Source: Opitutia bacterium (GTDB lineage: Bacteria; Verrucomicrobiota; Verrucomicrobiia; Opitutales; Opitutaceae). Taken from it: a DNA stretch of 64,000 nt. The translations under genes and the position numbers were made by a program. Of this stretch, positions 50,876 through 62,441 are shown piece after piece. The notes below the pieces were generated by a model. It saw only the letters and a list, made by a program, of their open reading frames with translations, was not told the DNA's origin and searched no databases. The stretch lies in assembly GCA_016217545.1 (NCBI GenBank), contig JACRHT010000003.1:1-64000 (forward strand), written 5' to 3'. Positions within the stretch are counted from its first letter, which is position 1; every line of letters starts with the position of its first letter.

Positions 50876-53293
50876 ATGCTTCAGGATCTCCGCTTCGCCC
50901 TCCGCCAGCTCGCGCGCTACCGCTGGTTTTCCCTCGCCGTCATCGTCACTCTCGCCCTCGGCATCGGCATCAACACCACCGTCTTCACGCTGGTCAACGC
51001 CGTGCTCTTCAAGCCCGTGCCCGTCCCCGGCGGCGAGCGGCTCGTGGCCGTCACCCAGCAATGGCCGGAAAATCGCTACAACCGCGGCCCGGTCTCCTAT
51101 CCCGAGTTCGAGGCTTACCGGACACAGAATCGCACGTTCGAGGGCCTCGAAGCCGTGGACCGCGCCGGCGGCATCATCGCAGAACCGGCCACGCCGCCCG
51201 AGAACTACGGGATGGGCGTCGTTTCGCCCGGACTTTTTTCGCTCCTGAAAACCCAGCCGATCCTCGGTCGCGCGTTCACGCCCGCCGACGGCGCCGCAGG
51301 CGCGCCCACCGTGCTCATGCTCAGCCACAAAGTCTGGCAGCAGCGCTACGCCGGCGCCTCCGACGTCATCGGCCGCACCGTCCGCCTCAACGGCCAACCC
51401 GCCACGATCGTCGGCGTCATGCCCGAAGGTTTCAAATTTCCCGAAAACGAGGAGTTGTGGACCGCGCTGCGTCCCACGAAGGAACTCGCCGACCGCCGCC
51501 ATCGCAGCCTGATGCTCTTCGGCCTGCGCCAGCCCGGCGCCAGCGTCACCGAGGCCCAGACCGACCTCAACGTCATCGCCGCGCGCATGACGAAGGAATT
51601 CCCCGATACCAACAAGGACGTCGTGCCGCGCGTCCAGACGTTCCACGACCTGTTCAACGGCGGCCCGATCAAGCTCATCTTCCTGCTCATGCTTGGCGCC
51701 GTCGGCTTCGTCCTGCTCATCGCCTGCGCCAACGTCGCGAACATGATGCTCAGCCGCGCCATCGCCCGCGGCCGCGAGATGGCCGTGCGCGCCGCCATGG
51801 GCGCTTCGCGCACCCAGATCGTCCGCCAGCTGCTCATCGAGAGCGTGCTGCTCAGCGTGCTCGGCGGCGCGATCGGGCTCGGCCTCGCGCAATTCGGCGT
51901 GCACGCCTTCGACCTGGCCTCGCAGGACGTCGGGAAACCCTACTGGATCCAGTTCACGATGGACTGGCGCGCGTTCGTCTATTTCGCCGCGATCTCCGTC
52001 GGCACCGGCATCGTGTTCGGCCTCGTGCCCGCGCTGCGGGCCTCGCGCGTCGATCTCACCACGGCGCTGAAAGACGGCACCGCCGGCGGCACCGCGCGCG
52101 GCGGCAAGCTCACCGGCGCGCTCGTCGTGTTCCAGTTCGCCGCCACCGTCATGCTCCTCGCCGGCGCCGGCCTCATGATGAAGAGCTTCTTCGCCGTGCA
52201 GCGGATCAATCCCTTCGTGCCCGCCGAGCAAATCCTCGGCGTGCGCCTCGCGCTGCCCGACGGCAAAGGCGAACGCTACGAGACACCCGAAGCCCGCAAG
52301 GCGATGCACGAACGACTGCAACAGCGCCTCGCCGCGCTCCCCGGCGTCAAGCAGGCCGTGCTCACGTCAGATTTCCCCGGCCTCGGCTCGCAGCACCGCA
52401 CGGTCGAAATCGAAGACAAGCCCACGCCGGACCCGAAGCGCCCCAACCAAGCCGCCGTGATCTTCGCCACGCCGGACTACCTGCCCGCCATCAATCTCCC
52501 CGTCCTCGTCGGCCGCGGCCTCAACGACTCCGACGGTGCACCCGGCAAGGAATCCGCCGTGGTCACGCGCGAGTTCGCCGCGCGCTATTGGGGCGACGAA
52601 TCTCCCCTCGGCCGCAAACTGCGCTTCCTCGGCGAGGACCAGAAGCCCGGCCCGTGGATCACCGTCGTCGGCATCAGCGGCGACCTCGTGCAAAGTTTCC
52701 AGCAGCGCAACTCGCCGCCGCTCGTGTTCATGTCCGACCGGCAGGAACCGTGGGCTTGGATCGGCGTCATGCTGCGCGCGGAAGGCGATCCCACCGCGCT
52801 CACGCCAGCCGTGCGCGCCGCGGTGCAGGAGATCGACGCCGACCTGCCGCTCTTCCAGGTGCGCACGCTCAAGGAAGCCATCGCGCACGAGAGCTGGTTC
52901 CTCGCCGTGTTCGGCTCCCTCTTTTTCGCCTTCGCCGCCATCGCGTTGCTGATGGCCTCCGTCGGCATCTATGCGGTCGTCGCGCAAAACACCGCGCGGC
53001 GCACGCGTGAGATCGGCATCCGCATGGCACTCGGCGCCACCGCCACGAACGTCGTGCGACTCATGCTCGGGCGCGGCCTGATGCAGCTCGGCCTCGGCCT
53101 CATCATCGGCTTCGGCGGCGCCTTCGCCACCACGCGGCTCATGGACACCATTCTCGGTCCGACCTCGCCCACCGACCCCCTTGTGTTCGTCAGCGTGGCC
53201 GCCCTGCTCGGCGGGCTCGGGCTTTTCGCCTGTTGGCTCCCCGCGCGCCGCGCCGCGCACGTCGCGCCGACCGAGGCGCTGCGCGCCGAATAG
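50876..53293 (+). CDS. ADOP-type ABC transporter permease (MacB-like), paralogue 1
   Basis: This is an 805-residue fused permease with two FtsX-like halves. It starts with the typical ADOP leader MLQDLRFALRQLARYRWFSLA and the TM1 VIVTLALGIGINTTVFTLVNAV. A periplasmic MacB_PCD domain follows (GGERLVAVTQQWPENRYNRG), then three TM helices with LMLGAVGFVLLIACANVANMML. The second half has the same layout, ending GGLGLFACWLPARRAAHVAPTEALRAE. Family members act in antimicrobial-peptide or lipoprotein export, normally with a separate MacB ATPase. No ATPase or efflux partner is adjacent. The following gene is a close paralogue. Confidence 0.92.
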   Translation: MLQDLRFALRQLARYRWFSLAVIVTLALGIGINTTVFTLVNAVLFKPVPVPGGERLVAVTQQWPENRYNRGPVSYPEFEAYRTQNRTFEGLEAVDRAGGIIAEPATPPENYGMGVVSPGLFSLLKTQPILGRAFTPADGAAGAPTVLMLSHKVWQQRYAGASDVIGRTVRLNGQPATIVGVMPEGFKFPENEELWTALRPTKELADRRHRSLMLFGLRQPGASVTEAQTDLNVIAARMTKEFPDTNKDVVPRVQTFHDLFNGGPIKLIFLLMLGAVGFVLLIACANVANMMLSRAIARGREMAVRAAMGASRTQIVRQLLIESVLLSVLGGAIGLGLAQFGVHAFDLASQDVGKPYWIQFTMDWRAFVYFAAISVGTGIVFGLVPALRASRVDLTTALKDGTAGGTARGGKLTGALVVFQFAATVMLLAGAGLMMKSFFAVQRINPFVPAEQILGVRLALPDGKGERYETPEARKAMHERLQQRLAALPGVKQAVLTSDFPGLGSQHRTVEIEDKPTPDPKRPNQAAVIFATPDYLPAINLPVLVGRGLNDSDGAPGKESAVVTREFAARYWGDESPLGRKLRFLGEDQKPGPWITVVGISGDLVQSFQQRNSPPLVFMSDRQEPWAWIGVMLRAEGDPTALTPAVRAAVQEIDADLPLFQVRTLKEAIAHESWFLAVFGSLFFAFAAIALLMASVGIYAVVAQNTARRTREIGIRMALGATATNVVRLMLGRGLMQLGLGLIIGFGGAFATTRLMDTILGPTSPTDPLVFVSVAALLGGLGLFACWLPARRAAHVAPTEALRAE

Positions 53294-53436
53294 TCGCCGC
53301 CGAACGCCGCCACCCGTGTCGGGTCAGCGCAGGAAATCTGCAACCCGCGCACTGCCTCGCGGGTGATAACAAGCAACACAACACCTGCGTCCCGCCGTTC
53401 CATCCGTTCGGCGAACTTCGTCATTGGATCGACACC

Positions 53437-55854
<2,418 letters not shown>

Positions 55855-55951
55855 GCGCGCGCGCCGCCGTTCCGCCCGATGAAAAATCCGGGGCGCGTGT
55901 AACGCCCCGCCGCTTGCGCGCCCGCGCAATGACGTGCATTTTGCGGGCGCA

Positions 55952-56569
55952 ATGAAAACTCTCCTCATCGTTCTCGGCGTGCTCGCCGCGTTCGTCGGTC
56001 TGATCGGCATCGCTGCCGTCAGCAGCTACAACGGCCTCGTCAACCGCTCGCAAGCGGTCGACGCGCAGTGGGCGCAGGTCCAGAATGTCTACCAGCGACG
56101 CGCCGACCTCATCCCGAATTTGGTCAACACCGTAGCCGGTGCCGCGAATTTCGAGAAGTCGACGCTCACCGAAGTCACCGCCGCGCGCGCCTCCGTCGGC
56201 CAGGTGAAGCTCGACCCGAGCAAGGCGCCGACCGACGCCGCGCAACTCGCCGAGTTCGAGCGCGCGCAAGGCCAGCTCGCCACCGCGCTCTCGCGCCTGC
56301 TCGTCGTCGCCGAGCGCTATCCCGATCTGAAGGCGACCGCCAACTTCGGCGCGCTCCAATCGCAGCTGGAAGGCACCGAGAATCGCATCGCGGTCGAACG
56401 CGGCCGCTTCAACGACGTCGCACGCGACTACAACTCCGCGATCAAGCGTTTCCCGGCCGTCCTCTTCGCCGGCATGTTCGGCTTCCAGCCCAAGGCCTAC
56501 TTCGCCGCCAAGGCCGGCGCCGACACGCCGCCCGAGGTGAAATTCGACTTCGGCGCGAAGAAGCCGTGA
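55952..56569 (+). CDS. LemA family protein (locus 2)
   Basis: The 205-residue product has one N-terminal transmembrane helix (MKTLLIVLGVLAAFVGLIGI) and the LemA domain (SSYNGLVNRSQAVDAQWAQVQNVYQRRADLIPNLVNTVAGA, LLVVAERYPDLKATANFGAL, GTENRIAVERGRFNDVARDYN). A GTG at 55934 is in frame, but the ATG at 55952 is the better start. It overlaps the TPM gene by four bases (GTGA). The lemA-TPM-TPM order is the common arrangement for this family, unlike locus 1 at 34009. Confidence 0.9.
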   Translation: MKTLLIVLGVLAAFVGLIGIAAVSSYNGLVNRSQAVDAQWAQVQNVYQRRADLIPNLVNTVAGAANFEKSTLTEVTAARASVGQVKLDPSKAPTDAAQLAEFERAQGQLATALSRLLVVAERYPDLKATANFGALQSQLEGTENRIAVERGRFNDVARDYNSAIKRFPAVLFAGMFGFQPKAYFAAKAGADTPPEVKFDFGAKKP

Positions 56570-57399
56570 GCGCGCTCCCGCTTGCTTTCCGACGCCTTGC
56601 CGCGCTCGCCCTCGTCGCGTGCGTCTTCGCGTCGTCACTCCTCGCCGCGGAGCGCATCCCGCCCGCGCCGACGCGCTTCGTCATCGACACGACGCGCACG
56701 CTCTCGGGCGGCACGGTGGAGCGCCTGAATGCGCGTCTCGAACAATTCGAACGGGAGTCCTCGAACCAGTTTCTCGTCGCGATGTTCGCCCGCATGGAGA
56801 CCGACTCGTCCGTCGAAGACTACACGGTGCGCGTCGCCGAGGCGTGGAAAGTCGGCCAGAAAGGAAAGAACAACGGCGCCGTGCTCTTCATCTTCAAGCA
56901 GGACCGCCAGATCTACATCCAAGTCGGCTACGGCCTCGAGCCCACGCTCACCGACGCGGTCTGCCACCAGATCGTGGAGAGCATCTTGAAGCCGAAATTC
57001 CGCGCCGGCGATTTCGACGGCGGCGTGAGCGCGGCCGTCGACGCAATGATCGCGGCGACGCGCGGCGAATTCAAAGGCACGGGGCGGACCGTTCATCAGG
57101 CGCGGCACCCACTCCAGCGCGAATCGGGAGATCCCAGCGCCGCCATTGGAGCCCTTTTCTTTTTGGTCGTGATCGTCGTGGTCGTGATTCGTCTCGCTCG
57201 CGGCTCGCGCCGGGGGCCGTTGGTGCTCGGTGGACCGCGACGCTACCGCAGTTCGAGCATTCCGAACATCTGGTGGGGCGGCCCCGGCTCCGACGGCGGC
57301 GGGGCCTCGGGCGGTGGTGGTTGGTCCGGCGGCGGGGGCGGCGGATTTTCCGGCGGCGGTGGCAGCTTCGGCGGCGGCGGCGCAGGAGGCAAATGGTGA
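56566..57399 (+). CDS. TPM domain protein (YgcG-like)
   Basis: The 277-residue product starts with GTG inside the lemA stop. It has a signal peptide (LAFRRLAALALVACVFASSLLAA) and a TPM domain with RFVIDTTRTLSGGTVERLNARLEQFERESSNQFLVAMF, YTVRVAEAWKVGQKGKNNGAVLFIFKQDR and QVGYGLEPTLTDAVC. A transmembrane helix (FFLVVIVVVVIRLA) and a Gly-rich tail of about 40 residues follow (GGGGWSGGGG). The TPM domain is a periplasmic alpha/beta module, sometimes called phosphatase-like. It occupies the second position of the lemA operon. Confidence 0.9.
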   Translation: MSALPLAFRRLAALALVACVFASSLLAAERIPPAPTRFVIDTTRTLSGGTVERLNARLEQFERESSNQFLVAMFARMETDSSVEDYTVRVAEAWKVGQKGKNNGAVLFIFKQDRQIYIQVGYGLEPTLTDAVCHQIVESILKPKFRAGDFDGGVSAAVDAMIAATRGEFKGTGRTVHQARHPLQRESGDPSAAIGALFFLVVIVVVVIRLARGSRRGPLVLGGPRRYRSSSIPNIWWGGPGSDGGGASGGGGWSGGGGGGFSGGGGSFGGGGAGGKW

Positions 57400-57848
57400 T
57401 GAAAACATTCCTCGATCAACTCGACCGCGCGCGCATCGAACGCGCCATCGCCGACGCCGAGCAGCTCACCTCCGGCGAGCTGCGCGTCGTTTTTCACCCG
57501 GGAAAAGTCGCCGACGCCACCGCGCTCGCCCGCACCGAATTTGCGCGCCTCGGCATGACCGCCACCCGCGAACGCAACGCCGTGCTCATCCTCATCGCGC
57601 CCGACGCACGACAGTTCGCGATCTTTGGCGACGAAGGCGTGCACGGGAAGTGCGGCGACGATTTCTGGCGCAACGTCGCGGCGGCGATGGAGGCGAAATT
57701 CCGCGCCGGTCAGCACACCGACGCCGTCGTGGAAGGCATCGCGCGCGCGGGAGAATTGCTTGCCCGCGAGTTCCCGCATCGACCGGACGACCGCGACGAG
57801 TTGCCCAACACCGTCGTGCAGGATCCGCCCCCGCCGACGGTGATCTGA
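57399..57848 (+). CDS. Second TPM domain protein
   Basis: The 149-residue product starts MKTFLDQLDRARIERAIADAE. It contains SGELRVVFHPGKVADATALARTEFARLGM, NAVLILIAPDARQFAIFGDEGVHGKCGDDFWRNV, and MEAKFRAGQHTDAVVEGIA. All match the TPM-domain partner that follows the YgcG-like protein in many lemA operons. It has no signal peptide and is probably cytoplasmic or peripheral. The ATG at 57399 overlaps the previous stop (TGATG), and an AGGAGG at 57384-57389 sits nine bases before it. An ATG at 57393 is in frame but too close to the site. Confidence 0.87.
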   Translation: MKTFLDQLDRARIERAIADAEQLTSGELRVVFHPGKVADATALARTEFARLGMTATRERNAVLILIAPDARQFAIFGDEGVHGKCGDDFWRNVAAAMEAKFRAGQHTDAVVEGIARAGELLAREFPHRPDDRDELPNTVVQDPPPPTVI

Positions 57849-57922
57849 GGCTCGAAACAAGCGGGGGCCGTGTAACGGTCGCTCGCTTGAGCACCGCGCT
57901 CCAAGCCGCTTAGCTGCCCGCC

Positions 57923-58135
57923 GTGAAAACGAACTCTGTCCTTCGCCTGCTCGCCCGCGCCACGCTGTGCGCCGCGGCCGCTGCGCTGGCTTGGGGTTGG
58001 ATTGCCGCCCTCGAACAACCGCCGCGTCCCGAAATCTCCGGCGAGTCGGCCGACCTGGTGATCGCGGGCGTGGCGCGCGTCCCGCTCGCCGCTCCGTGGG
58101 TCGTGCAAATGACGTCGCTGTTGCGCGCGCGCTGA
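57923..58135 (+). CDS. Small hypothetical exported or membrane protein
   Basis: The 70-residue product has a GTG start (MKTNSVLRLLARATLCAAAA...) and a hydrophobic N-terminal segment up to about residue 27 (ALAWGWIAAL). A short tail follows (GESADLVIAGVARVPL). The tail hints at a signal peptide and a small mature part, but no family is recognised. It lies between the lemA operon and the convergent YgiQ gene. Confidence 0.4.
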   Translation: MKTNSVLRLLARATLCAAAAALAWGWIAALEQPPRPEISGESADLVIAGVARVPLAAPWVVQMTSLLRAR

Positions 58136-58152
58136 GACGCGCGGCGGCGGCG

Positions 58153-60228
58153 CTACTTTTTGTCGGGCAACTTGACGCCCGACTCGCGCAAGAGCCGGTC
58201 GAGATCGGTCGGCTTTTTCGGCTTCGGTGCCGCACTCGAAGGCGCGGACTGGATCGGTTTCTTCACGCCCTTCGTCGCCGCCGCGAGGCGCGCGCCGGGT
58301 TGCATATTGGCCGCGTTCATGCCGCACGGCGTGATGTGTGGTGACGGCGTGACGTTGCGCGTGGACTTCTTTTCGTCGAGCAGGCGCCGCGCGGTCTCGT
58401 CCAAGCCGAGCCGGTGCATCGTGGCGCGCAGCGCGGCCTTCATCTCGGGTTTATACCAAAAGAAAAAGCTGCGCTGCTCCTGCTTCGCGTCGGGCGTGCG
58501 CGCGACTTCGACGGGCTTGGCATCGTAAGGGTGCACGCCGGTCGCGTAGATTTCCGTCGCGACGGTCATCGGCGTCGGCGTGAAGTCCTGCACGGCTTCG
58601 AGACGATAGCCGAGGTCCTTCGTCTTCAGCGCGAGATCGGCCATGTCCTCCGATCGCGAGCCGGGATGCGAGCTGATGAAATATGGCGTCACCGGCATGT
58701 CGGGCTTGCCGGCCTTCGCGGCGGCGGCGGTGAACTTTTCCTTGAACTTGTAGAACAGGTTGAAGCTCGGCTTGCGCATGATGCGCAGCACGTGGTCGCT
58801 CGTGTGTTCGGGCGCGACTTTGATGCGGCCGGGCACGTGGTGCGCGGCGAGTTCCTCGATGTATTTCTCGTGGCTCGCCTTCACCTCCGGCGTCGCGCCT
58901 TTGTCGTGCAGGAAGAGATCGTAGCGGATGCCGCTCGCGACGTAGGCGTGCTTCACGCCCTCGGTGTTGCGCACGGATTCGTAGATGTCGAGGAGCGCGG
59001 TGTGATCGGTGTCGAGGTTGCGGCAGACGTCGGGCCAGATGCACGACGGGCGGACGCATTCGTCGCAGATCCACTGCTCCTTGCCCTTCATCTTATACAT
59101 GTTCGCGCTCGGGCCGCCGAGGTCGCTGATTGTGCCGCGGAAATCCGGCATCTGTTTCACGGACTCGACTTCGCGCAGGATCGACGCCTTCGAGCGGGAC
59201 GCGACGAACTTCCCCTGGTGCGCCGAGATCGTGCAGAAGCTGCAACCGCCGAAGCACCCGCGATGCATATTGATCGAGTGCTTGATCATCTCGTAGGCCG
59301 GAATCGGCCCGCGCTTGCGATACTTCGGATGCGGCAGGCGCGTGTAAGGCAAATCGAACGACGAATCGATCTGCGCCTCGCTCATCGTCGGGTAAGGCGG
59401 GTTCACGACCATGAGCCGCTCGCCCGTGCGCTGGAGGAGCCGGCGCGCCTTCACGCGGTTCGACTCGGTTTCGATGTTCTTGAAATTAGCCGCGTATAGC
59501 GCGCGGTCGGCGACGCAGGCCTCATGCGAGTGCAGCTCGAAGTCGTCCCAGTTCTTGTTCTTCGGCGCCGCCTCGCCCGCCGGCAGCAGGACCGCGGTTT
59601 GCGCGATGGTCGTGAGCGAGGCGAATGGCACACCGCGTTTCAGCAAGCGCAGCACTTCCATCAGCGGCAGCTCGCCCATGCCGTAGACGAGCATGTCCGC
59701 GCCGCTGTCGGCGAGAATGCCGGGCATGAGCTGGTCCGACCAATAATCGAAATGCGTCACGCGCCGCAGGCTCGCCTCGATGCCGCCGAGCAACACGGGC
59801 ACATCGGGGTAAATCTGTTTCAGGATCTTCGAGTAGACGATCGACGCGTAATCCGGCCGGAAGCCATGCGCGCCGCCCGGCGTGTAGGCGTCCTCGCTGC
59901 GGAGCTTCTTGGCCGCCGTGTAGCGGTTCACCATCGAGTCCATGCAGCCCGCCGTGACGCCGAAAAAGTAGCGCGGCTTGCCGAGCTTCTTGAAGTCGCG
60001 CAGGTCGTCGCGCCAATTCGGCTGCGCCAAGATCGCGATACGAAACCCCTCGCGCTCGATCAGCCGCCCCACCACCGCCGTGCCAAACGCGGGATGATCC
60101 ACGTAGGCGTCGCCGGAAACGAGGATCACGTCCACGTAGTCCCAGCCGCGCGCCTCCATCTCGTCGCGCGTCGTCGGGAGCCAGCGGGCCGGGTCCCAAG
60201 TCGGGTCCTTTTCGTGGGTGGTGGACAT
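58153..60228 (-). CDS. YgiQ family radical SAM protein
   Basis: The product has 691 residues. The N-terminal domain has FILVSGDAYVDHPAFG-type motif VILVSGDAYVDHPAFGTAVVGRLIEREGFR and a B12-binding-like region (LLGGIEASLRRVTHFDYWSD). The radical SAM cluster motif is HRGCFGGCSFC near residue 330, followed by SISREV-like SILREVESVKQM and a substrate segment RKPSFNLFYKFKEKF. This protein is widespread and thought to modify RNA or protein, but its exact reaction is not settled. The C-terminal extension ends in a Lys/Pro-rich tail. It is divergent from the ATP-grasp gene across a 218-base gap containing a REP palindrome. A start at 60228 fits the family; the frame extends to 60291. Confidence 0.92.
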   Translation of the reverse strand: MSTTHEKDPTWDPARWLPTTRDEMEARGWDYVDVILVSGDAYVDHPAFGTAVVGRLIEREGFRIAILAQPNWRDDLRDFKKLGKPRYFFGVTAGCMDSMVNRYTAAKKLRSEDAYTPGGAHGFRPDYASIVYSKILKQIYPDVPVLLGGIEASLRRVTHFDYWSDQLMPGILADSGADMLVYGMGELPLMEVLRLLKRGVPFASLTTIAQTAVLLPAGEAAPKNKNWDDFELHSHEACVADRALYAANFKNIETESNRVKARRLLQRTGERLMVVNPPYPTMSEAQIDSSFDLPYTRLPHPKYRKRGPIPAYEMIKHSINMHRGCFGGCSFCTISAHQGKFVASRSKASILREVESVKQMPDFRGTISDLGGPSANMYKMKGKEQWICDECVRPSCIWPDVCRNLDTDHTALLDIYESVRNTEGVKHAYVASGIRYDLFLHDKGATPEVKASHEKYIEELAAHHVPGRIKVAPEHTSDHVLRIMRKPSFNLFYKFKEKFTAAAAKAGKPDMPVTPYFISSHPGSRSEDMADLALKTKDLGYRLEAVQDFTPTPMTVATEIYATGVHPYDAKPVEVARTPDAKQEQRSFFFWYKPEMKAALRATMHRLGLDETARRLLDEKKSTRNVTPSPHITPCGMNAANMQPGARLAAATKGVKKPIQSAPSSAAPKPKKPTDLDRLLRESGVKLPDKK

Positions 60229-60280
60229 CTGCGCCGCGAAGGTGGCGCGCCCCGCTCGCGATGCAAGCGGACAACTCACC

Positions 60281-60354
60281 GGCGCGAGCAAGCTCGCGGC
60301 CTACATGGCCTCGCGAGCTTTAGCCCCTCCGTAGGCAGCGAGCTTGCTCGCGCC
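60281..60354. repeat. REP-like palindrome GGCGCGAGCAAGCTCGC
   Basis: A perfect 17-bp inverted repeat (GGCGCGAGCAAGCTCGC and its complement GCGAGCTTGCTCGCGCC) extends to nearly 24 bases per arm (GGCCTAC / GTAGGCA) around a 26-base centre. It lies in the gap between two divergent genes. Such 'CGAGCAAGCTCG' palindromes recur as extragenic repeats in Opitutaceae genomes, as I recall. Confidence 0.85.
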
Positions 60355-60446
60355 CCACACCCTCCGGCGCGCCAAGCCGGTCCCGCTCATCTGCTCGTTT
60401 GACCGCGAAGCGCCCATCGGCATCGTCCCTGCTACCCTACCCCGTC

Positions 60447-61646
60447 ATGGATCAGCCCCGCACGATTCTCTGCCTCGCGAGTTTCCACAAAGGTTTCGAA
60501 TTCCTGAAACAGGCCAAGGCCGAGGGCTGGATCGTCCTGCTACTCACCTCGCAATCGCTCCAACACGAGGAGTGGCCGCGCGAGGCGATCGACGAGATCT
60601 TCTACATGCCGGACGAGAACAAGGTCTGGAAACGCGACGACGTCATCAAGGGCGTCAGCTACCTCGCCCGCCGCCACAAGATCGACCGCCTCGCCGCACT
60701 CGACGACTTCGACGTCGAGGTCGCCGCGATGATCCGCGAACACCTCCGCATTCCCGGCATGGGCGAGACGACCGCCCGCTATTTCCGCGACAAGCTCGCC
60801 ATGCGCCTGAAGGCGCGCGAAGCCGGCATCCCCGTGCCGGAATTCACCAACGTCGCCAACTACGACGACATCCGCGCGTTCATGGCGCGCGTGCCCGGCC
60901 CGTGGCTGCTCAAGCCCCGCCTCTCCGCCTCCGCGCTCGGCATCCACAAGATCGAGAAACCCGACGACCTCTGGCCAAAACTCGACGCGCTCGGCGACGA
61001 GCAGTCGTTTCACCTGCTCGAGCAATTCGTGCCCGGCCGCGTCTACCACGTCGACAGCATCGTCAACGACCGCGAGGTCGTCTTCTCGATCGCCAGTCGC
61101 TACGGCACGCCGCCGCTCGCCGTCATGCACGGCGGCGGCATTTTCTCCACGATCATCTGCGAACACGGCTCAGCCGAGGAACGCGCTTTGATCATGGCCA
61201 ACGCCGCCGTCCTGAAAGCCATGGGACACGTCCGCGGTGCCTCGCACACGGAGTTCATCCGCGCCGAGGACGGCACGTTCCACTTCCTCGAAACCTCCGC
61301 CCGCGTCGGCGGCGCGAACATCATGGACCTCATCGAGACCGCCACCGGCCTCAATCTCTGGCGCGAGTGGGCCAAGGTCGAGACGCAGGAGAGCGCCTAC
61401 CGCGTGCCGCTCTGGCGCCGCGACTACGCCGGACTCATCATGTCGCTGGCGCGGCAGGAATGGCCCGATCTCAGTGTCTTCGCCGACAACGAAGTCATCA
61501 TCCGCCACCGCAAACGCCACCACGTCGGCCTCGTCTGGCGTTCGCCGAGCTACGCGCGCGTCGAGCAACTCCAGGTCGACTACCTCGCGCGCGTGCAGCG
61601 CGACTTCCACGCCAGCGCTCCGCCGCCGGCCAAGGCCACCGAGTAG
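60447..61646 (+). CDS. ATP-grasp domain enzyme
   Basis: This 399-residue protein has an ATP-grasp fold. A Rossmann-like N-terminal part (LCLASFHKGFEFLKQAKAEGW and IDEIFYMPDENKVWKRDD) precedes the grasp core with GMGETTARYFRDKLAMRLKAREAGIPVPEF, PWLLKPRLSASALGIHKI, and DEQSFHLLEQFVPGRVYHVDSIV. Metal-binding residues lie in FHFLETSARVGGANIMDLIE. Such enzymes join a carboxylate to an amine (peptide-like ligases) or a carboxylate to a phosphate. No substrate hint is visible in the neighbours. The start at 60447 (MDQPRTILC) fits the family start. Confidence 0.88.
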   Translation: MDQPRTILCLASFHKGFEFLKQAKAEGWIVLLLTSQSLQHEEWPREAIDEIFYMPDENKVWKRDDVIKGVSYLARRHKIDRLAALDDFDVEVAAMIREHLRIPGMGETTARYFRDKLAMRLKAREAGIPVPEFTNVANYDDIRAFMARVPGPWLLKPRLSASALGIHKIEKPDDLWPKLDALGDEQSFHLLEQFVPGRVYHVDSIVNDREVVFSIASRYGTPPLAVMHGGGIFSTIICEHGSAEERALIMANAAVLKAMGHVRGASHTEFIRAEDGTFHFLETSARVGGANIMDLIETATGLNLWREWAKVETQESAYRVPLWRRDYAGLIMSLARQEWPDLSVFADNEVIIRHRKRHHVGLVWRSPSYARVEQLQVDYLARVQRDFHASAPPPAKATE

Positions 61647-61744
61647 TCGTTGTCCGGCGCGGCGCACTGCTCCCTCGACGCCCCCGGTGCACGTTTCGTC
61701 GCAAGGCCCTTGAGAAACACCCTCGCGGGCGACACCTTTCCGCC

Positions 61745-62248
61745 ATGAAAAACGTGGAGCTCAGCGATGAGGCCTATGCGGCCCTGCAGCGGCTCGCGGC
61801 CGCGAAGAACCTGGCCCCGGCCGAAGTGCTCGCCTCCCTTCTCGGTGCCGGCAAACCGCTTTCCGGTGACCATCTGCTGTTCTATCTCGTCAGCGCGGAG
61901 TTCACCACCTTGCCCACCCTCACGGAGCGTTACCTCGCGCTGCTTGCCTGGGCGGCGAAAAACTACGCCTGCGATTTCGCGGACTTCATCTCGCACCAGG
62001 AAAGCGCCCGCCGCTACCTCATGCTAAGTCGCGACGAGGCGAACGACGTCCGCGCTCACAATCACGCGCGCCAGATCGACGGCACCCAATTCTGGGCCGT
62101 GATGACCATCGACGACGCGACCCGGGCCCGCTTCGTCCGCCGCCTCCTCGAATTCATCGGCTGCCACGACGAGACCATCGCGCAAGCCATCCGGGCCATC
62201 GGCCTCGAACACGCGCAAAGCCACGGCTTCCGCCTGCTCGCCGGTTGA
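61745..62248 (+). CDS. SeqA-like protein
   Basis: The 167-residue product begins MKNVELSDEAYAALQRLAAA. Residues 1-35 look like the N-terminal oligomerisation/CopG-like helix pair of SeqA (VELSDEAYAALQRLAAAKNLAPAEVLASLL). The C-terminal part QIDGTQFWAVMTIDDATRARFVRRLL resembles the SeqA DNA-binding domain (pattern pGT.yWv.tn..T..K). The middle contains ERYLALLAWAAKNYACDFADFISHQESARRYLM. In Gammaproteobacteria SeqA binds hemimethylated GATC sites and delays replication. The GATC dependence here is unknown, since no Dam gene is in view. The assignment is from remembered patterns and is moderately strong. Confidence 0.55.
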   Translation: MKNVELSDEAYAALQRLAAAKNLAPAEVLASLLGAGKPLSGDHLLFYLVSAEFTTLPTLTERYLALLAWAAKNYACDFADFISHQESARRYLMLSRDEANDVRAHNHARQIDGTQFWAVMTIDDATRARFVRRLLEFIGCHDETIAQAIRAIGLEHAQSHGFRLLAG

Positions 62249-62256
62249 AGGAGTAG

Positions 62257-62275
62257 GGCCGGTCTCCGACCGGCC
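62257..62275. repeat. Short REP-like hairpin GGCCGGTC-TCC-GACCGGCC
   Basis: A perfect eight-base stem and three-base loop, nine bases after the SeqA-like stop. It lacks a T run, so it is more an extragenic repeat than a terminator. Confidence 0.7.
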
Positions 62276-62441
62276 GATGCATCCACGCCTCCGACGTTGC
62301 TCACAAGCAGGAGCGCGCCTATCGCTCGCGTCGCCGTCGCGTGACCTGTCTCTCGCGCCAAGACGGGTTCCGCGCAGCAGCCATACCGCACAACGCACTT
62401 TGGATTTGTCGCGCGTCGCGCCGCCCGCTGGACTGCGCGCG

